Part shown: positions 19,235 to 27,994 of the stretch, piece after piece | Layout of the letters: every line of letters starts with the position of its first letter | How positions within the stretch are numbered: position 1 is the first letter of the stretch | DNA from: Bradyrhizobium sp. OK095 | GTDB taxonomy: Bacteria > Pseudomonadota > Alphaproteobacteria > Rhizobiales > Xanthobacteraceae | Length of the DNA stretch: 64,000 bases | Direction of reading: 5' to 3' | Assembly (NCBI RefSeq): GCF_900109945.1 | Contig: NZ_FOBX01000010.1 | Span: forward strand, 209,596-273,595 | Program-made: the position numbers and the translations under genes | Notes under the pieces: model-generated | What the model was told of the DNA's origin: nothing | Databases searched by the model: none | Seen by the model: only the letters and a program-made list of their open reading frames with translations

Positions 19235-20620
19235 ATGTGGAACCGCCCGAGGTCCGATCTCAAGGTCCGTCTGACGTTGCGCGTGGCCGCGATATCGGCC
19301 GCCTGCTTCGCCGCGATCTCCGCCTATTTCCTGATTACGGCCGACCGCGCGGCTCACACGCGCATCGACGAGATCGCAGCCATCGTCGCCAAGACGCTGG
19401 AGCTGCAACAGGGCAAGATCCAGTGGGTGGCCAACCCCCGCTCCGACTTTCCGAACCTCGATCCCGTTTCGGCCTATGTGATGACACCCGGCCTGTGTCT
19501 GGCATTCCGTGGCGCGAGCGGCGACATCCTCCAGCGCTTCTGTAGTGGCGCTCCCATACCGGCGAGCCTGCCGCCGCAGGCCTTCGCGGCCTTCTATCAC
19601 GGCATGTTCGACCCCGGCCGCGAGGCGGTACGGCCCGTGATCGTGCGTGGTGCGAAACTCGGCGAGGTCGTCGTCTCCGTCGATCCCGCCGTGCAGACGG
19701 CCGACGCCTGGCACGAGGCCGGCCGCCTGATGCTTGCGCTTGCGATCGCGCTGCCGCTGTTGTGCGTGCTGGTCTATGCCGCGTTGGCGCGGGCGCTGCG
19801 CCCCACCCGCATGATCCGCACCGGTCTCGAGCGGATTGCCGCTGGCGACCTCACCGCACGGCTGCCGCCGTTCGACCTCGCCGAACTGTCCGCAATCCGC
19901 GACGTCTTCAACCACCTCGCCGAGAGCCTCGATACCTCGCTTGCCGAACGTGCCGAGCTGACGCGAAAACTGATCGCGCTCCAGGACGAGGAGCGCCGCC
20001 ATCTCGCACGCGAGCTGCATGACGAGTTCGGCCAGTCGCTGGCCGCCATCCGCGCGCTCGCCGCCTCCGCCCGCCAGACCGCCGCGCAGGACTGCCCCTC
20101 CCTGCTCGGCGAATGCGACGGCATTGCACGGACCGCGACCGGCATGATGGAGACGCTGCGTGGCACATTGTTCCGGCTGCGCCCGCCTGACGTCGAGGAG
20201 CTGGGACTCGTGGCGAGCCTCGAAGGTCTCGTCGCCGGCTGGAACGGGCGCAGCCGCGGCGAGACGCGGTTTTCGATCCGCTTCGACGGCGCGTTCGAGA
20301 CCCTGCCGGCCACGATCAGCGCCAGCCTGTACCGCATCGTGCAGGAGGCGCTCACCAATGCCGCCAAGCATGCCGGCGCCACCAAGGTCAGCCTGGAGTT
20401 GGCGATGCACGCCGACGAGATCGCGCTTGCGATCGACGATGACGGACGATCGCACGATCCGGCTTCAAAATCCGGGATGGGCCTGCTCGGCATGCGCGAG
20501 CGCGTCGCAGCCTTGCGCGGCCGGCTCAGCTTCGAGGCCGGCCTCAACGGCGGCTCCGCGCTGCGCGTCGTCATTCCGCTCGCAGCCGCCGATCAGCCGG
20601 TGCTGGAGCGCGCCGCATGA
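19235..20620 (+). CDS. NarL-type sensor histidine kinase, membrane-bound
   Basis: 461 residues. A membrane helix at about 10-32 and another at about 168-190 flank a periplasmic sensor region. A HAMP segment (LRPTRMIRTGLERIAAGDLTARL) follows, then a HisKA_3 box with the phospho-histidine in RRHLARELHDEFGQSLAAIR, and an ATPase end with EALTNAAKHAGA and GMGLLGMRERV. Its stop overlaps the start of the response regulator (ATGA, 20617-20620), so the pair is co-translated. It is similar in type to FlhS/MxaY sensors, but the signal is unknown. Confidence 0.9.
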   Translation: MWNRPRSDLKVRLTLRVAAISAACFAAISAYFLITADRAAHTRIDEIAAIVAKTLELQQGKIQWVANPRSDFPNLDPVSAYVMTPGLCLAFRGASGDILQRFCSGAPIPASLPPQAFAAFYHGMFDPGREAVRPVIVRGAKLGEVVVSVDPAVQTADAWHEAGRLMLALAIALPLLCVLVYAALARALRPTRMIRTGLERIAAGDLTARLPPFDLAELSAIRDVFNHLAESLDTSLAERAELTRKLIALQDEERRHLARELHDEFGQSLAAIRALAASARQTAAQDCPSLLGECDGIARTATGMMETLRGTLFRLRPPDVEELGLVASLEGLVAGWNGRSRGETRFSIRFDGAFETLPATISASLYRIVQEALTNAAKHAGATKVSLELAMHADEIALAIDDDGRSHDPASKSGMGLLGMRERVAALRGRLSFEAGLNGGSALRVVIPLAAADQPVLERAA

Positions 20621-21270
20621 GCGCGACGATTCTGCTGGTCGACGACCATTCCGTCGTCCGCGAAGGTTATCGTTCCGTGCTCCAGAAGCAGCCGGGCCTA
20701 CGCGTCATCGCAGAAGCCGCCGACGGTGCGGAGGCCTACCGTCTGTTCAAATCCGAGGCGCCCGACCTCGTCATCATGGATCTGAGCATGCCCGGCATCG
20801 GCGGCATCGAGGCCGTCAGGCGCATCAGGCAATGGGACAAGGCCGCAAAAATCCTCGTCTTCACCATGCACGAGAATGCCGGCTTCGCCGTGCAGGCGAT
20901 CCGCGCCGGCGCGCGAGGTTACGTCACCAAGACCAGCCCGCCGGAGACGCTGGTGCGCGCTGTGATGGATGTGCTCGCGGGCAAGATCGCCATCAGCCCT
21001 GACATCGACCATGAGCTTGCGCTCAGCCGGCTCGCCGGCGAGAGCTCGGCCGCGGACGTGCTCACGCCGCGCGAGTTCGAGGTGCTGCGGCTGCTGCTCG
21101 CGGAGAACACGACCGAGGAGATCGCCGAGACGCTGCATGTCAGCCCGAAGACAGTGGCAAACCTGCACTCGCTGATCAAGGACAAGCTCGGCGTCGGCTC
21201 CGACATCGAGCTGGTCCGGCTGGCGCTCCGGCAGGGAATTTTGACAGGGGCCGATCTCGGCGAAGCCTGA
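20617..21270 (+). CDS. NarL/LuxR-type response regulator
   Basis: 217 residues. The receiver domain (1-120) has LVDDHSVVREG and the phospho-acceptor aspartate in LVIMDLSMPGI, with the conserved lysine in YVTKTSPP. The LuxR-type helix-turn-helix at about 148-205 reads LTPREFEVLRLLLAENTTEE and SPKTVANLHSLIKDKLG. It overlaps the sensor kinase gene by four bases and is its obvious partner. Targets may include the divergent exported protein. Confidence 0.92.
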   Translation: MSATILLVDDHSVVREGYRSVLQKQPGLRVIAEAADGAEAYRLFKSEAPDLVIMDLSMPGIGGIEAVRRIRQWDKAAKILVFTMHENAGFAVQAIRAGARGYVTKTSPPETLVRAVMDVLAGKIAISPDIDHELALSRLAGESSAADVLTPREFEVLRLLLAENTTEEIAETLHVSPKTVANLHSLIKDKLGVGSDIELVRLALRQGILTGADLGEA

Positions 21271-21321
21271 CCGCCGCCCGCGCGATGGCTCGAGCTTCGC
21301 GCCATCCGGCGTGGCGGCGGA

Positions 21322-22305
21322 TCACTCGCGCGCGACCACGGAATCCAGCCACGCGCAGTTCAACGGCCGCACGCGCGGATCGGCGACGCGCACGCCGCGC
21401 GCTGCCGCATCCAGCCGCATGTCGCGCAACCGCTTGCGCTGCTCGTCCGGCATATAGAGCCGCTCGTGCCCCCACAGCGACGGGCCGTCAAAAGTCTCGT
21501 GCGGCTGCCAGGTCGCAGGCTCGATCACGCGCCCGCCCCAGCCATATTCGATGAAGAATCCGGACGGCGTATTCACATAGAACGAGGTCATGTGATCGTT
21601 GGTGTGCCGTCCCAGCGTGTAGGCGATGCGGCCGTCATCCATCTGCGCGAGGTCGTAGCCCTGCCCGACATCGTCGAGACTGCCAAGCTCGACCATGAAA
21701 TGATGCAGCGCCTTCCGCCCCGAGCCGACCATCGCGAAGGAGTGGTGGCGGCCGTTGACGTGGAAGAAGTAGAGCCCGTAGGGCTTCAACCCGAAATCGG
21801 AAACGTGGAAGCCGAGCACGTCGCGATAGAACGGCACCAGCGGCTCGACGTCCTCCACATTGAGTACGACGTGCCCCATGCCAAGCGCGCCGGTGCGGAA
21901 GCCCGTGATCGGACGACCCGGCTGGAAGGGTTCGCTCGCAAGCTCAGGCTTGCAGAAGGCCTCCAACCGGTTGCCGGCGGGGTCGATGAACGTGATCAGC
22001 TCGGCGACATGCCGTTCATCGGCAAGCGCACGCGAGCCGCGCGTTACCTTGACGCCATGGCTTTCGAGCCGCCCGGCCAACCGGTCGAGCTCGGCGGTCG
22101 ACGCAACCTCCCAGCCCATCACCGCCAGGCCTGCATCGCTGCTGCCATCGACGATCAACCGCTGCTTGCGATCGTCCATGCGGAAGGCGCGCATCTTGCC
22201 GCCACGCTCGACCTGCTGCATGCCGAGCAACCCGGTCGCCATCTGGCCCCACTGATCGAGCTGCGACGAGTTGATTCCGATATAGCCGAGCGCAGTGATT
22301 TCCAT
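21322..22305 (-). CDS. type I extradiol ring-cleavage dioxygenase (BphC-like)
   Basis: 327 residues with two VOC-fold halves. Iron ligands are seen in the C-terminal half: histidine in LGMGHVVLNVED, histidine in ALHHFMVELGS and glutamate in SGFFIEYGWGG, the His-His-Glu triad of catechol-type extradiol enzymes. It would cleave an aryl-catechol beside the hydroxyls using Fe(II) and O2. GGGAGAA precedes the ATG at 22305; a longer reading has no support. It is divergent from an IclR regulator gene and near an MhpA-like hydroxylase, so it probably performs the cleavage step of that pathway. The natural catechol is unknown. Confidence 0.88.
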   Translation of the reverse strand: MEITALGYIGINSSQLDQWGQMATGLLGMQQVERGGKMRAFRMDDRKQRLIVDGSSDAGLAVMGWEVASTAELDRLAGRLESHGVKVTRGSRALADERHVAELITFIDPAGNRLEAFCKPELASEPFQPGRPITGFRTGALGMGHVVLNVEDVEPLVPFYRDVLGFHVSDFGLKPYGLYFFHVNGRHHSFAMVGSGRKALHHFMVELGSLDDVGQGYDLAQMDDGRIAYTLGRHTNDHMTSFYVNTPSGFFIEYGWGGRVIEPATWQPHETFDGPSLWGHERLYMPDEQRKRLRDMRLDAAARGVRVADPRVRPLNCAWLDSVVARE

Positions 22306-22446
22306 CGACGTTCTCCCAAAGCCATCCGCTGCACTGCGGCGAGCTTGATACCGGCCGCGCACGATCCTACGGTGGCGCACGCAATCGCTTCGCGTTTGCA
22401 ATGACGATAATCGCGGGAAGACGCCGCACAAGGGAGGAAATGCGAA

Positions 22447-23238
22447 GTGTCCAAGGAGCGGACGCGGAACGGCCAGCCCCGTCAGTCGGAGGGCGTTCGT
22501 GCCTTCAAGCGCGGGCTGGACGTGCTGCAGGAGGTCAACCGCTCCGGCGGCATCCGCGCCGGCGACGTCGCCCGCGCGCTCGATTTGCCCCGCCCGACCG
22601 TCTATCGCCTGCTCGAGACGCTGGAGGAACTCGGCTATGTCGCCCGCAGTGCCAGCGATGATCGATTCCGCGTGACCCGGCGCGCGCTCAGCCTCGGCGA
22701 TGGCTACGATCCCGGCGTGGTGATCTGCCAGGCGGCAGCGCCTTATCTCGCCGAACTGAGCAAGACGCTGGTCTGGCCGGTCGATCTCTCGACTTACGAA
22801 AACGCGGCGATGGTGGTGCAGGAAACCACCCATTCCCGCAGCCCGCTCTCGATCGACCGCGGCATGATCGGCAAGCGCCTGCCGATGCTGCGGACGTCGG
22901 CGGGGCGCGCCTATCTCGCCGCCTGCCCCGCGCGCGAGCGCGATCTCATTGTCAATCATCTCCGCCGCATCGACGAGGCCGACGATCGCCCCTTCCTCGA
23001 CGAAGCCCGCCTCGACCGCATGATCGCCGAGACGGCCGCGCGGGGTTACGCGATCCGCAGCGAGGGCGAATACAATCCCAAGACGTCCTCGATCGCCGTC
23101 CCGATCGTCCGCAATGAGGTCGTATTCGGCTGCATTTCCATCATCTGGATCCGCTCGGCGCTGGGGATCGAGGAAGCCGTCGCGCAGTTCGTCTCACCGA
23201 TGCGCGAAGTGGCCGCGGCGCTTCCAGTCGATGCCTAG
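22447..23238 (+). CDS. IclR-family transcriptional regulator (MhpR-like)
   Basis: 263 residues. The winged helix spans about 15-80 (AFKRGLDVLQEVNRSGGI then RPTVYRLLETLEELGYV), followed by an IclR effector domain (SIDRGMIGKRLPMLRTSAGRAYLAA ... KTSSIAVPI). MhpR-type activators control 3-hydroxyphenylpropionate breakdown. The start is GTG with GGAGGAAATG upstream. It is divergent from the extradiol dioxygenase and probably controls it. Confidence 0.88.
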   Translation: MSKERTRNGQPRQSEGVRAFKRGLDVLQEVNRSGGIRAGDVARALDLPRPTVYRLLETLEELGYVARSASDDRFRVTRRALSLGDGYDPGVVICQAAAPYLAELSKTLVWPVDLSTYENAAMVVQETTHSRSPLSIDRGMIGKRLPMLRTSAGRAYLAACPARERDLIVNHLRRIDEADDRPFLDEARLDRMIAETAARGYAIRSEGEYNPKTSSIAVPIVRNEVVFGCISIIWIRSALGIEEAVAQFVSPMREVAAALPVDA

Positions 23239-23242
23239 CGCT

Positions 23243-23497
23243 CTAGTGGTTCCGCACAGGCTGCGACCTTTGCGCCTGAGCCGACGCCTCGAAGACCGCG
23301 CGACATTGCGGACTAAGCTGGTCACGCTGCCCCGCCATGCAATTTCTGATCTGGGCGCGATCGGGGATGTAGGCGGAGCAGAGGCGCATCGCATCGCCCA
23401 TGCAGGCCTCGCGCTGCTCGGATTCACTCGGACCGGATTGGGCAAAGGCTGGCGTGATCGCAGTGCTCAGCAACAGGAAGGCTACGCGGAAGTTCAT
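23243..23497 (-). CDS. small secreted cysteine-containing protein
   Basis: 84 residues with a signal peptide (MNFRVAFLLLSTAITPAFA). The mature part has four cysteines in the pattern C(x)6LC ... NCM ... QC with ACMGDAMRLCSAYIPDRAQI, a spacing like cysteine-rich repeat proteins common in Bradyrhizobium. It is likely periplasmic, with unknown function. It ends four bases from the convergent IclR gene. The start is the ATG directly before the signal sequence. Confidence 0.75.
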   Translation of the reverse strand: MNFRVAFLLLSTAITPAFAQSGPSESEQREACMGDAMRLCSAYIPDRAQIRNCMAGQRDQLSPQCRAVFEASAQAQRSQPVRNH

Positions 23498-23511
23498 GAA
23501 GACTCTCACTC

Positions 23512-24201
23512 TCAGGTTGGATGGCGGCAAGATTTGGACGGCGGCAGGTGAAGGAACGTCGTCACTGTCGTCTCGATCAGCAGCGCCCTCGCCGCCTCGG
23601 TGTCGATGTCGGGCGCGAGCTGTTTGAGCAGCACGGGAAACGCGGGAGGCTGATGTAGCGAGCTGTTGAGAAGGGCAAAAAACAGCGCCGGATGGCTGCT
23701 GCGGATGATGCCGGCTTCAATTCCTGCGACGAAGAGCTCCCGAACGGATTCATAGGACGGACGCAGCAGTCGCTCGGTCACAAGGGCGGCCCGCTCCGGT
23801 GTCTCCGCGCCATGCCGGATGACGAAATCCTTGACCTCAGGATGCGCAACATAGAAGGCGCCGATCGCAAGGATCACGTCGCGAAGCCGCTCACCGACCG
23901 TGCGACTTTGATCGACGGCGATCGCGCGGACACCGGTCATGGCAGGAATCGCAATCGTCACGATGCGGTCGAGACAGGCCTCCCAGAGCGCGGCCTTGTG
24001 GCCGAAATGAATGCGAACCAGATTAGGGCTGACCTGGGCCGCAGCCGCGACGCTGCGCAGATCCGCGCCGTCGAAACCGTGGTTGGCAAAAGCACTGGTG
24101 GCGGCAACCAGCAGCGCCTGGCGGCCGTCCGGCATGTCCTTGCTTCGGCGCCCCTTTGGTCGGGAAGGCGGCGTCTTCTTTTTTCTGATCGTCGCAATCA
24201 T
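23512..24201 (-). CDS. TetR-family transcriptional regulator
   Basis: 229 residues. A basic tail (MIATIRKKKTPPSRPKGRRS) precedes a TetR helix-turn-helix at about 25-72 (RQALLVAATSAFANHGFDGADLRSVAAAAQVSPNLVRIHFGHK). The C-terminal ligand domain is unassigned. The start at 24201 is chosen because the conserved domain follows; a longer frame reaches 24351 but would cross the operator-like palindrome. It is divergent from the MhpA-like hydroxylase gene, which it probably regulates. Confidence 0.85.
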   Translation of the reverse strand: MIATIRKKKTPPSRPKGRRSKDMPDGRQALLVAATSAFANHGFDGADLRSVAAAAQVSPNLVRIHFGHKAALWEACLDRIVTIAIPAMTGVRAIAVDQSRTVGERLRDVILAIGAFYVAHPEVKDFVIRHGAETPERAALVTERLLRPSYESVRELFVAGIEAGIIRSSHPALFFALLNSSLHQPPAFPVLLKQLAPDIDTEAARALLIETTVTTFLHLPPSKSCRHPT

Positions 24202-24213
24202 CGTGCCAGGCTC

Positions 24214-24237
24214 ATATATGTTCACATGTACATATAT
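24214..24237. promoter_or_regulatory. candidate TetR operator palindrome
   Basis: The half-sites ATATATGT (24214-24221) and ACATATAT (24230-24237) are exact reverse complements, and two of the inner four pairs also match. It lies 13 bases upstream of the TetR start and 122 bases before the hydroxylase start, an AT-rich island in GC-rich DNA. It is a likely operator for autoregulation and possibly for the divergent pathway gene. Confidence 0.6.
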
Positions 24238-24359
24238 CGTCGGCGCGGGTTTGGCAAGGGGCTGGTTCGCGTGCAGACGGCACCGCACGTTCGTCCGCTG
24301 GGCGGACACTTGGCGATGCGCCGTTGAAGCGGTGGTACGGGTTGGGGACAAGATGGCCC

Positions 24360-25868
24360 ATGCAAGATAAATCCACCCCCGAAGACTTCGACGTCGTGAT
24401 CATCGGCCGCGGCCCCATCGGCGCCACGCTCGCCAACCTGCTCGGCCTGTGCGGTGTGCGGACGCTGGTGCTGGAGCGCGAGGCGCGGACCTATCATTTG
24501 CCGCGCGCAGTGCATTTCGACGACGAATGCATGCGCGTGTTCCAGACGCTTGGTCTCGCGGATGCAATCCTGCCGCATGTCATCCTCAGCCCCGGCATGC
24601 TCTTCCTCGATGCCGACGGCAAAATGCTGCTGGACTGGTCGCGGCCGCAAACATTGACACCGATGGGCTGGCATCTCAGTTATCGCTTCCACCAGCCCGA
24701 TCTGGAGGATGTGCTGATCTCTGGCCTCGCGCGCTGGCCGCATGTCAGCTTGCGCAGCCGCTGCGATGTGTTTGCGCTGGACCAGGACGCGACTGGCGTA
24801 CGCGTCCGCTACGAAGACCTATCGAACGGAAAACTCGGCGAGGTCCGCGCCGCCTATATCATCGGCTGCGACGGCGCACGTTCGCTGGTGCGCCGCTTCA
24901 TCGGCTCCGGCACGGACGATCTCGGCTTCCACGAGCGCTGGCTGGTGGTCGACGTGCTGCTCAAGCGCAACCGCGACGACCTCGGCGATTACAGCATTCA
25001 GCATTGCGATTCGCAGCGACCCGCGACTTACGTGCGCGGCACCGGCACGCGGCGGCGCTGGGAGATCACGGTTCTGCCGGACGAGGATTCACAGGACGTG
25101 GCGCAGCCGGCAAAAGTCTGGGAGCTGCTGTCGCGCTGGGTCACGCCCGACGACGCCGAGATCGAGCGCGCCGCGGTCTACACCTTTCATTCCGTGATCG
25201 CGCAGCAATGGCGCAACGATCGTCTGCTGCTGGCCGGAGATTCCGCGCACCAGACCCCGCCCTTCCTCGGCCAAGGCATGTGCGCCGGCATCCGCGATGC
25301 CGCGAACCTTGCCTGGAAGCTTGCTAGCGTCATCCGCCACGGTGCCGCGGCCGATCTGCTCGACACCTATCAAAGCGAACGCCAGCCGCATGTGCGCGAG
25401 TTCATCGCGCTCGCCATTCGCTTGGGCGGTATCATCAACACCAAGGCGATCGAAGCCGGTCTTGCCGCCGGGCAAGTGCGGGAGAATGCGCCAGTCAAGC
25501 TCGAGGTGAAAAAGCCCCTGCTCGGCCCCGGGCTCGCGCTTGGCGATCTGCCACTGGCCGGACATCTCGCGCCGCAGTTCAGTTTGCGTGACGGTAGCCG
25601 CGGCGACGACCGGATCGGCTACAGCCATGTGCTGCTCGTCGACAGCGCGGCCACGCTTCCATCTCGGCACGCTCGGTCGCAAGCCGGAATCGGGATTCTG
25701 ACCGGCGACGACGCCGAACGCATCGCGCCGTGGCTCCGCGAGCACGGCATCGTCGCCGCACTGATCCGGCCCGACCGCTACGTGCTCGGCACCGCCCGCA
25801 ACGATGCCGAGCTCGACCGGCTCGTCGCCGCCATCACGCCTCCGACCCACGTGCCGTCCGCGGCCTGA
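24360..25868 (+). CDS. FAD-dependent aromatic hydroxylase, MhpA-like
   Basis: 502 residues, flavoprotein monooxygenase. The FAD-binding loop is VVIIGRGPIGATLANLLG, the second FAD/NADPH motif is GCDGARSLVRR, and the third is LLLAGDSAHQTPPFLGQGMC. The resemblance is to 3-(3-hydroxyphenyl)propionate hydroxylase, which adds a hydroxyl next to a phenol group to give a catechol for extradiol cleavage. The ATG at 24360 follows GGGGACAAG. It is followed by a fumarylacetoacetase-type hydrolase and a binding protein in one transcription unit. The substrate is inferred from the family. Confidence 0.88.
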   Translation: MQDKSTPEDFDVVIIGRGPIGATLANLLGLCGVRTLVLEREARTYHLPRAVHFDDECMRVFQTLGLADAILPHVILSPGMLFLDADGKMLLDWSRPQTLTPMGWHLSYRFHQPDLEDVLISGLARWPHVSLRSRCDVFALDQDATGVRVRYEDLSNGKLGEVRAAYIIGCDGARSLVRRFIGSGTDDLGFHERWLVVDVLLKRNRDDLGDYSIQHCDSQRPATYVRGTGTRRRWEITVLPDEDSQDVAQPAKVWELLSRWVTPDDAEIERAAVYTFHSVIAQQWRNDRLLLAGDSAHQTPPFLGQGMCAGIRDAANLAWKLASVIRHGAAADLLDTYQSERQPHVREFIALAIRLGGIINTKAIEAGLAAGQVRENAPVKLEVKKPLLGPGLALGDLPLAGHLAPQFSLRDGSRGDDRIGYSHVLLVDSAATLPSRHARSQAGIGILTGDDAERIAPWLREHGIVAALIRPDRYVLGTARNDAELDRLVAAITPPTHVPSAA

Positions 25869-25887
25869 CCGAACACCAGGACATCTC

Positions 25888-26739
25888 ATGAAACTGCTCT
25901 CTTTCATCGCCGACGGCCGCGCCTCCTTCGGGGCCGTCAGGGACAATGGCGTCGTCGATCTCGGCGCGCGCATGGCGCCCTGCACCACGCTGCGTCAATT
26001 GCTCGAAGCCGACAGCGTTGCCGAGGCGGCAAAGCTGGTCGCATCGACGGCCCCGGATCATCCCCTCGACAAGATCGCCTTCGCCCCCGTCATCCCCGAT
26101 CCCGGCAAGATCATCTGCGTCGGCCTCAACTATCGCGACCACGTCGCCGAAACCGGCCGCACCGTCACCGAGAAGCCGGCGCTGTTCGTCCGCTTCCCTT
26201 GCAGCCAGGTTGGCCATCTCCAACCCATCGTGAAGCCTCATGTCAGCGACGATTTCGACTATGAGGGCGAGCTCGCGCTCGTCATCGGCAAGGAGGGCCG
26301 CCACATTCAAGCTGGCCGCGCGCTCGACCATATCGCCGGCTATTCCTGCTACAACGAAGGCAGCATCCGCGACTGGCAACGCCACACCAGCCAGTTCCTC
26401 TCCGGCAAGAGTTTTGCGGAGAGCGGCAGCTTTGGCCCGTGGCTGGTGACGGCCGACGAGATTCCCGATCCGTCAAAGCTCACCTTGCAGACGCGCCTCA
26501 ACGGCACCGTCGTGCAGGACACCACCACCGATCTGCTGATCACCGCCATCCCCGAGCTGATCGCCTACATTTCGGCGATCTGCCCGCTTGTTCCGGGCGA
26601 CGTCATTGTCACGGGCACGCCGGGTGGCGTCGGCGCCAAGCGCACGCCGCCTTTGTGGATGCGCCCCGGCGACACCGTCGAAGTGGAGATCTCCAACATC
26701 GGAACCTTGCGCAACAAGGTCATCGCCGAACCAAGCTGA
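25888..26739 (+). CDS. fumarylacetoacetate hydrolase-family protein
   Basis: 283 residues. Family motifs are CVGLNYRDHVAETGR, the metal-binding DYEGELALVIGK and ITGTPGGVGAKRTPP-like VTGTPGGVG. Such enzymes hydrate or decarboxylate the products of meta ring cleavage, or cleave acylpyruvates. It lies 19 bases after the hydroxylase gene and 41 before the binding-protein gene, so it probably acts on the ring-cleavage product of this pathway. Confidence 0.88.
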   Translation: MKLLSFIADGRASFGAVRDNGVVDLGARMAPCTTLRQLLEADSVAEAAKLVASTAPDHPLDKIAFAPVIPDPGKIICVGLNYRDHVAETGRTVTEKPALFVRFPCSQVGHLQPIVKPHVSDDFDYEGELALVIGKEGRHIQAGRALDHIAGYSCYNEGSIRDWQRHTSQFLSGKSFAESGSFGPWLVTADEIPDPSKLTLQTRLNGTVVQDTTTDLLITAIPELIAYISAICPLVPGDVIVTGTPGGVGAKRTPPLWMRPGDTVEVEISNIGTLRNKVIAEPS

Positions 26740-26780
26740 CCGCCACTACCGATCGATCAACGATAAAATCAGGAAACGCC

Positions 26781-27992
26781 ATGGCCACTATCCGCACGAC
26801 ATCCACCGCCATCCTGCTGATCACACTGGCGCTCGCGGCGACCGCTGCGCGCGCCGAGGTCAAGAGCGACACCATCCGCATCGGCGTCCTCACCGACATG
26901 AACGGCATCTTCGCGACCGCGATGGGCCCGGGGTCGGTCGAGGCGGCGCGGATGGCGGCGGAGGAGTTCGGCGGCAAGATCAAGGGCAAGCCGGTCGAGA
27001 TCTTGCAGGCCGACCATCAGAACAAGCCCGACCTCGCCGCATCCCTCGCGCGAAAATGGTTCAGCGACGGCGTGCAGGCGATCGCGGATGGCGGCAGCTC
27101 AGGTGCAGCGCTCGCCGTGCAGGAACTGGTGCGCGGCAACGGCAAGATCTTCCTCATCTCTGGCGCCGGCGCCAACCAGCTCACCGATGAATCCTGCGCG
27201 CCGACCAGCGTGCAATGGACCCAGGACGCCTATTCGACCGCGACCGCGGTGGTCTCCGGCATCATGCAGACCAGCAAGGAGCCGTGGTTCTTCATCACCG
27301 GCGACTATGCTTTCGGCCATTCGATCGAGGCGACTGCGCGAGACCGCATCGCTGCGCTCGGCGGCAAGGTCGCCGGCAGCGTCAAGGCGCAGCTCGGCAC
27401 GCCCGACTACAGCTCGTTCCTGCTCCAGGCGCAGTCCTCGGGCGCAAAGATCCTGGCGATCAACGTCGCCGGCGACAACGCCACCGCTATCAAGCAGGCG
27501 GAGGAGTTCGGCCTCGCCGACCAGGGCATCAAGATCGTGCCGATGTCGTTCCAGAATGTCGACATCGAAGCGGTCGGGCTGAAGGCCACGCGCGGCGACC
27601 TCATCGTCACCTCGTTCTTCGAGGACGTCTCACCGGCCGCCCGGAAGTTCTCCGATGCGTTCTATGCCCGCCGCAAGGCGATGCCGTCGCAGATCCAGGC
27701 CGGCGTCTATTCCGCCGTGCGCCATTATTTGCAGGCCGTGAAGGACACCGACTCCGACGACAGCGCGACGGTGATGGCGAAGATGAAGGCGACGCCGGTG
27801 TCGGACGCCTACACGCCCAAGGGCCGCATCCGTGAGGACCAGCGGATGGTGCACGATCTCTATCTGGTGCAGGTCAAGACGCCGGAGGAATCCAGGGGAC
27901 CGTGGGACTTAGTCAAGCTGGTCGCGACCATCCCGCCCGACCAGGCCTTCCGCCCGCTCGACCGCAGCAAGTGCAGCCTGGTCGGGAAGTAA
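26781..27992 (+). CDS. branched-chain-type ABC transporter substrate-binding protein
   Basis: 403 residues with a signal peptide (TAILLITLALAATAARA). The mature protein is a type-1 periplasmic binding protein (IRIGVLTDMNGIFATAMGPGS, GKPVEILQADHQNKPD). In rhizobia such proteins often bind aromatic acids. It is the last gene of the aromatic set; no permease or ATPase genes follow, so it must use components encoded elsewhere. It ends two bases before the convergent gene at 27995. Confidence 0.88.
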   Translation: MATIRTTSTAILLITLALAATAARAEVKSDTIRIGVLTDMNGIFATAMGPGSVEAARMAAEEFGGKIKGKPVEILQADHQNKPDLAASLARKWFSDGVQAIADGGSSGAALAVQELVRGNGKIFLISGAGANQLTDESCAPTSVQWTQDAYSTATAVVSGIMQTSKEPWFFITGDYAFGHSIEATARDRIAALGGKVAGSVKAQLGTPDYSSFLLQAQSSGAKILAINVAGDNATAIKQAEEFGLADQGIKIVPMSFQNVDIEAVGLKATRGDLIVTSFFEDVSPAARKFSDAFYARRKAMPSQIQAGVYSAVRHYLQAVKDTDSDDSATVMAKMKATPVSDAYTPKGRIREDQRMVHDLYLVQVKTPEESRGPWDLVKLVATIPPDQAFRPLDRSKCSLVGK

Positions 27993-27994
27993 CC

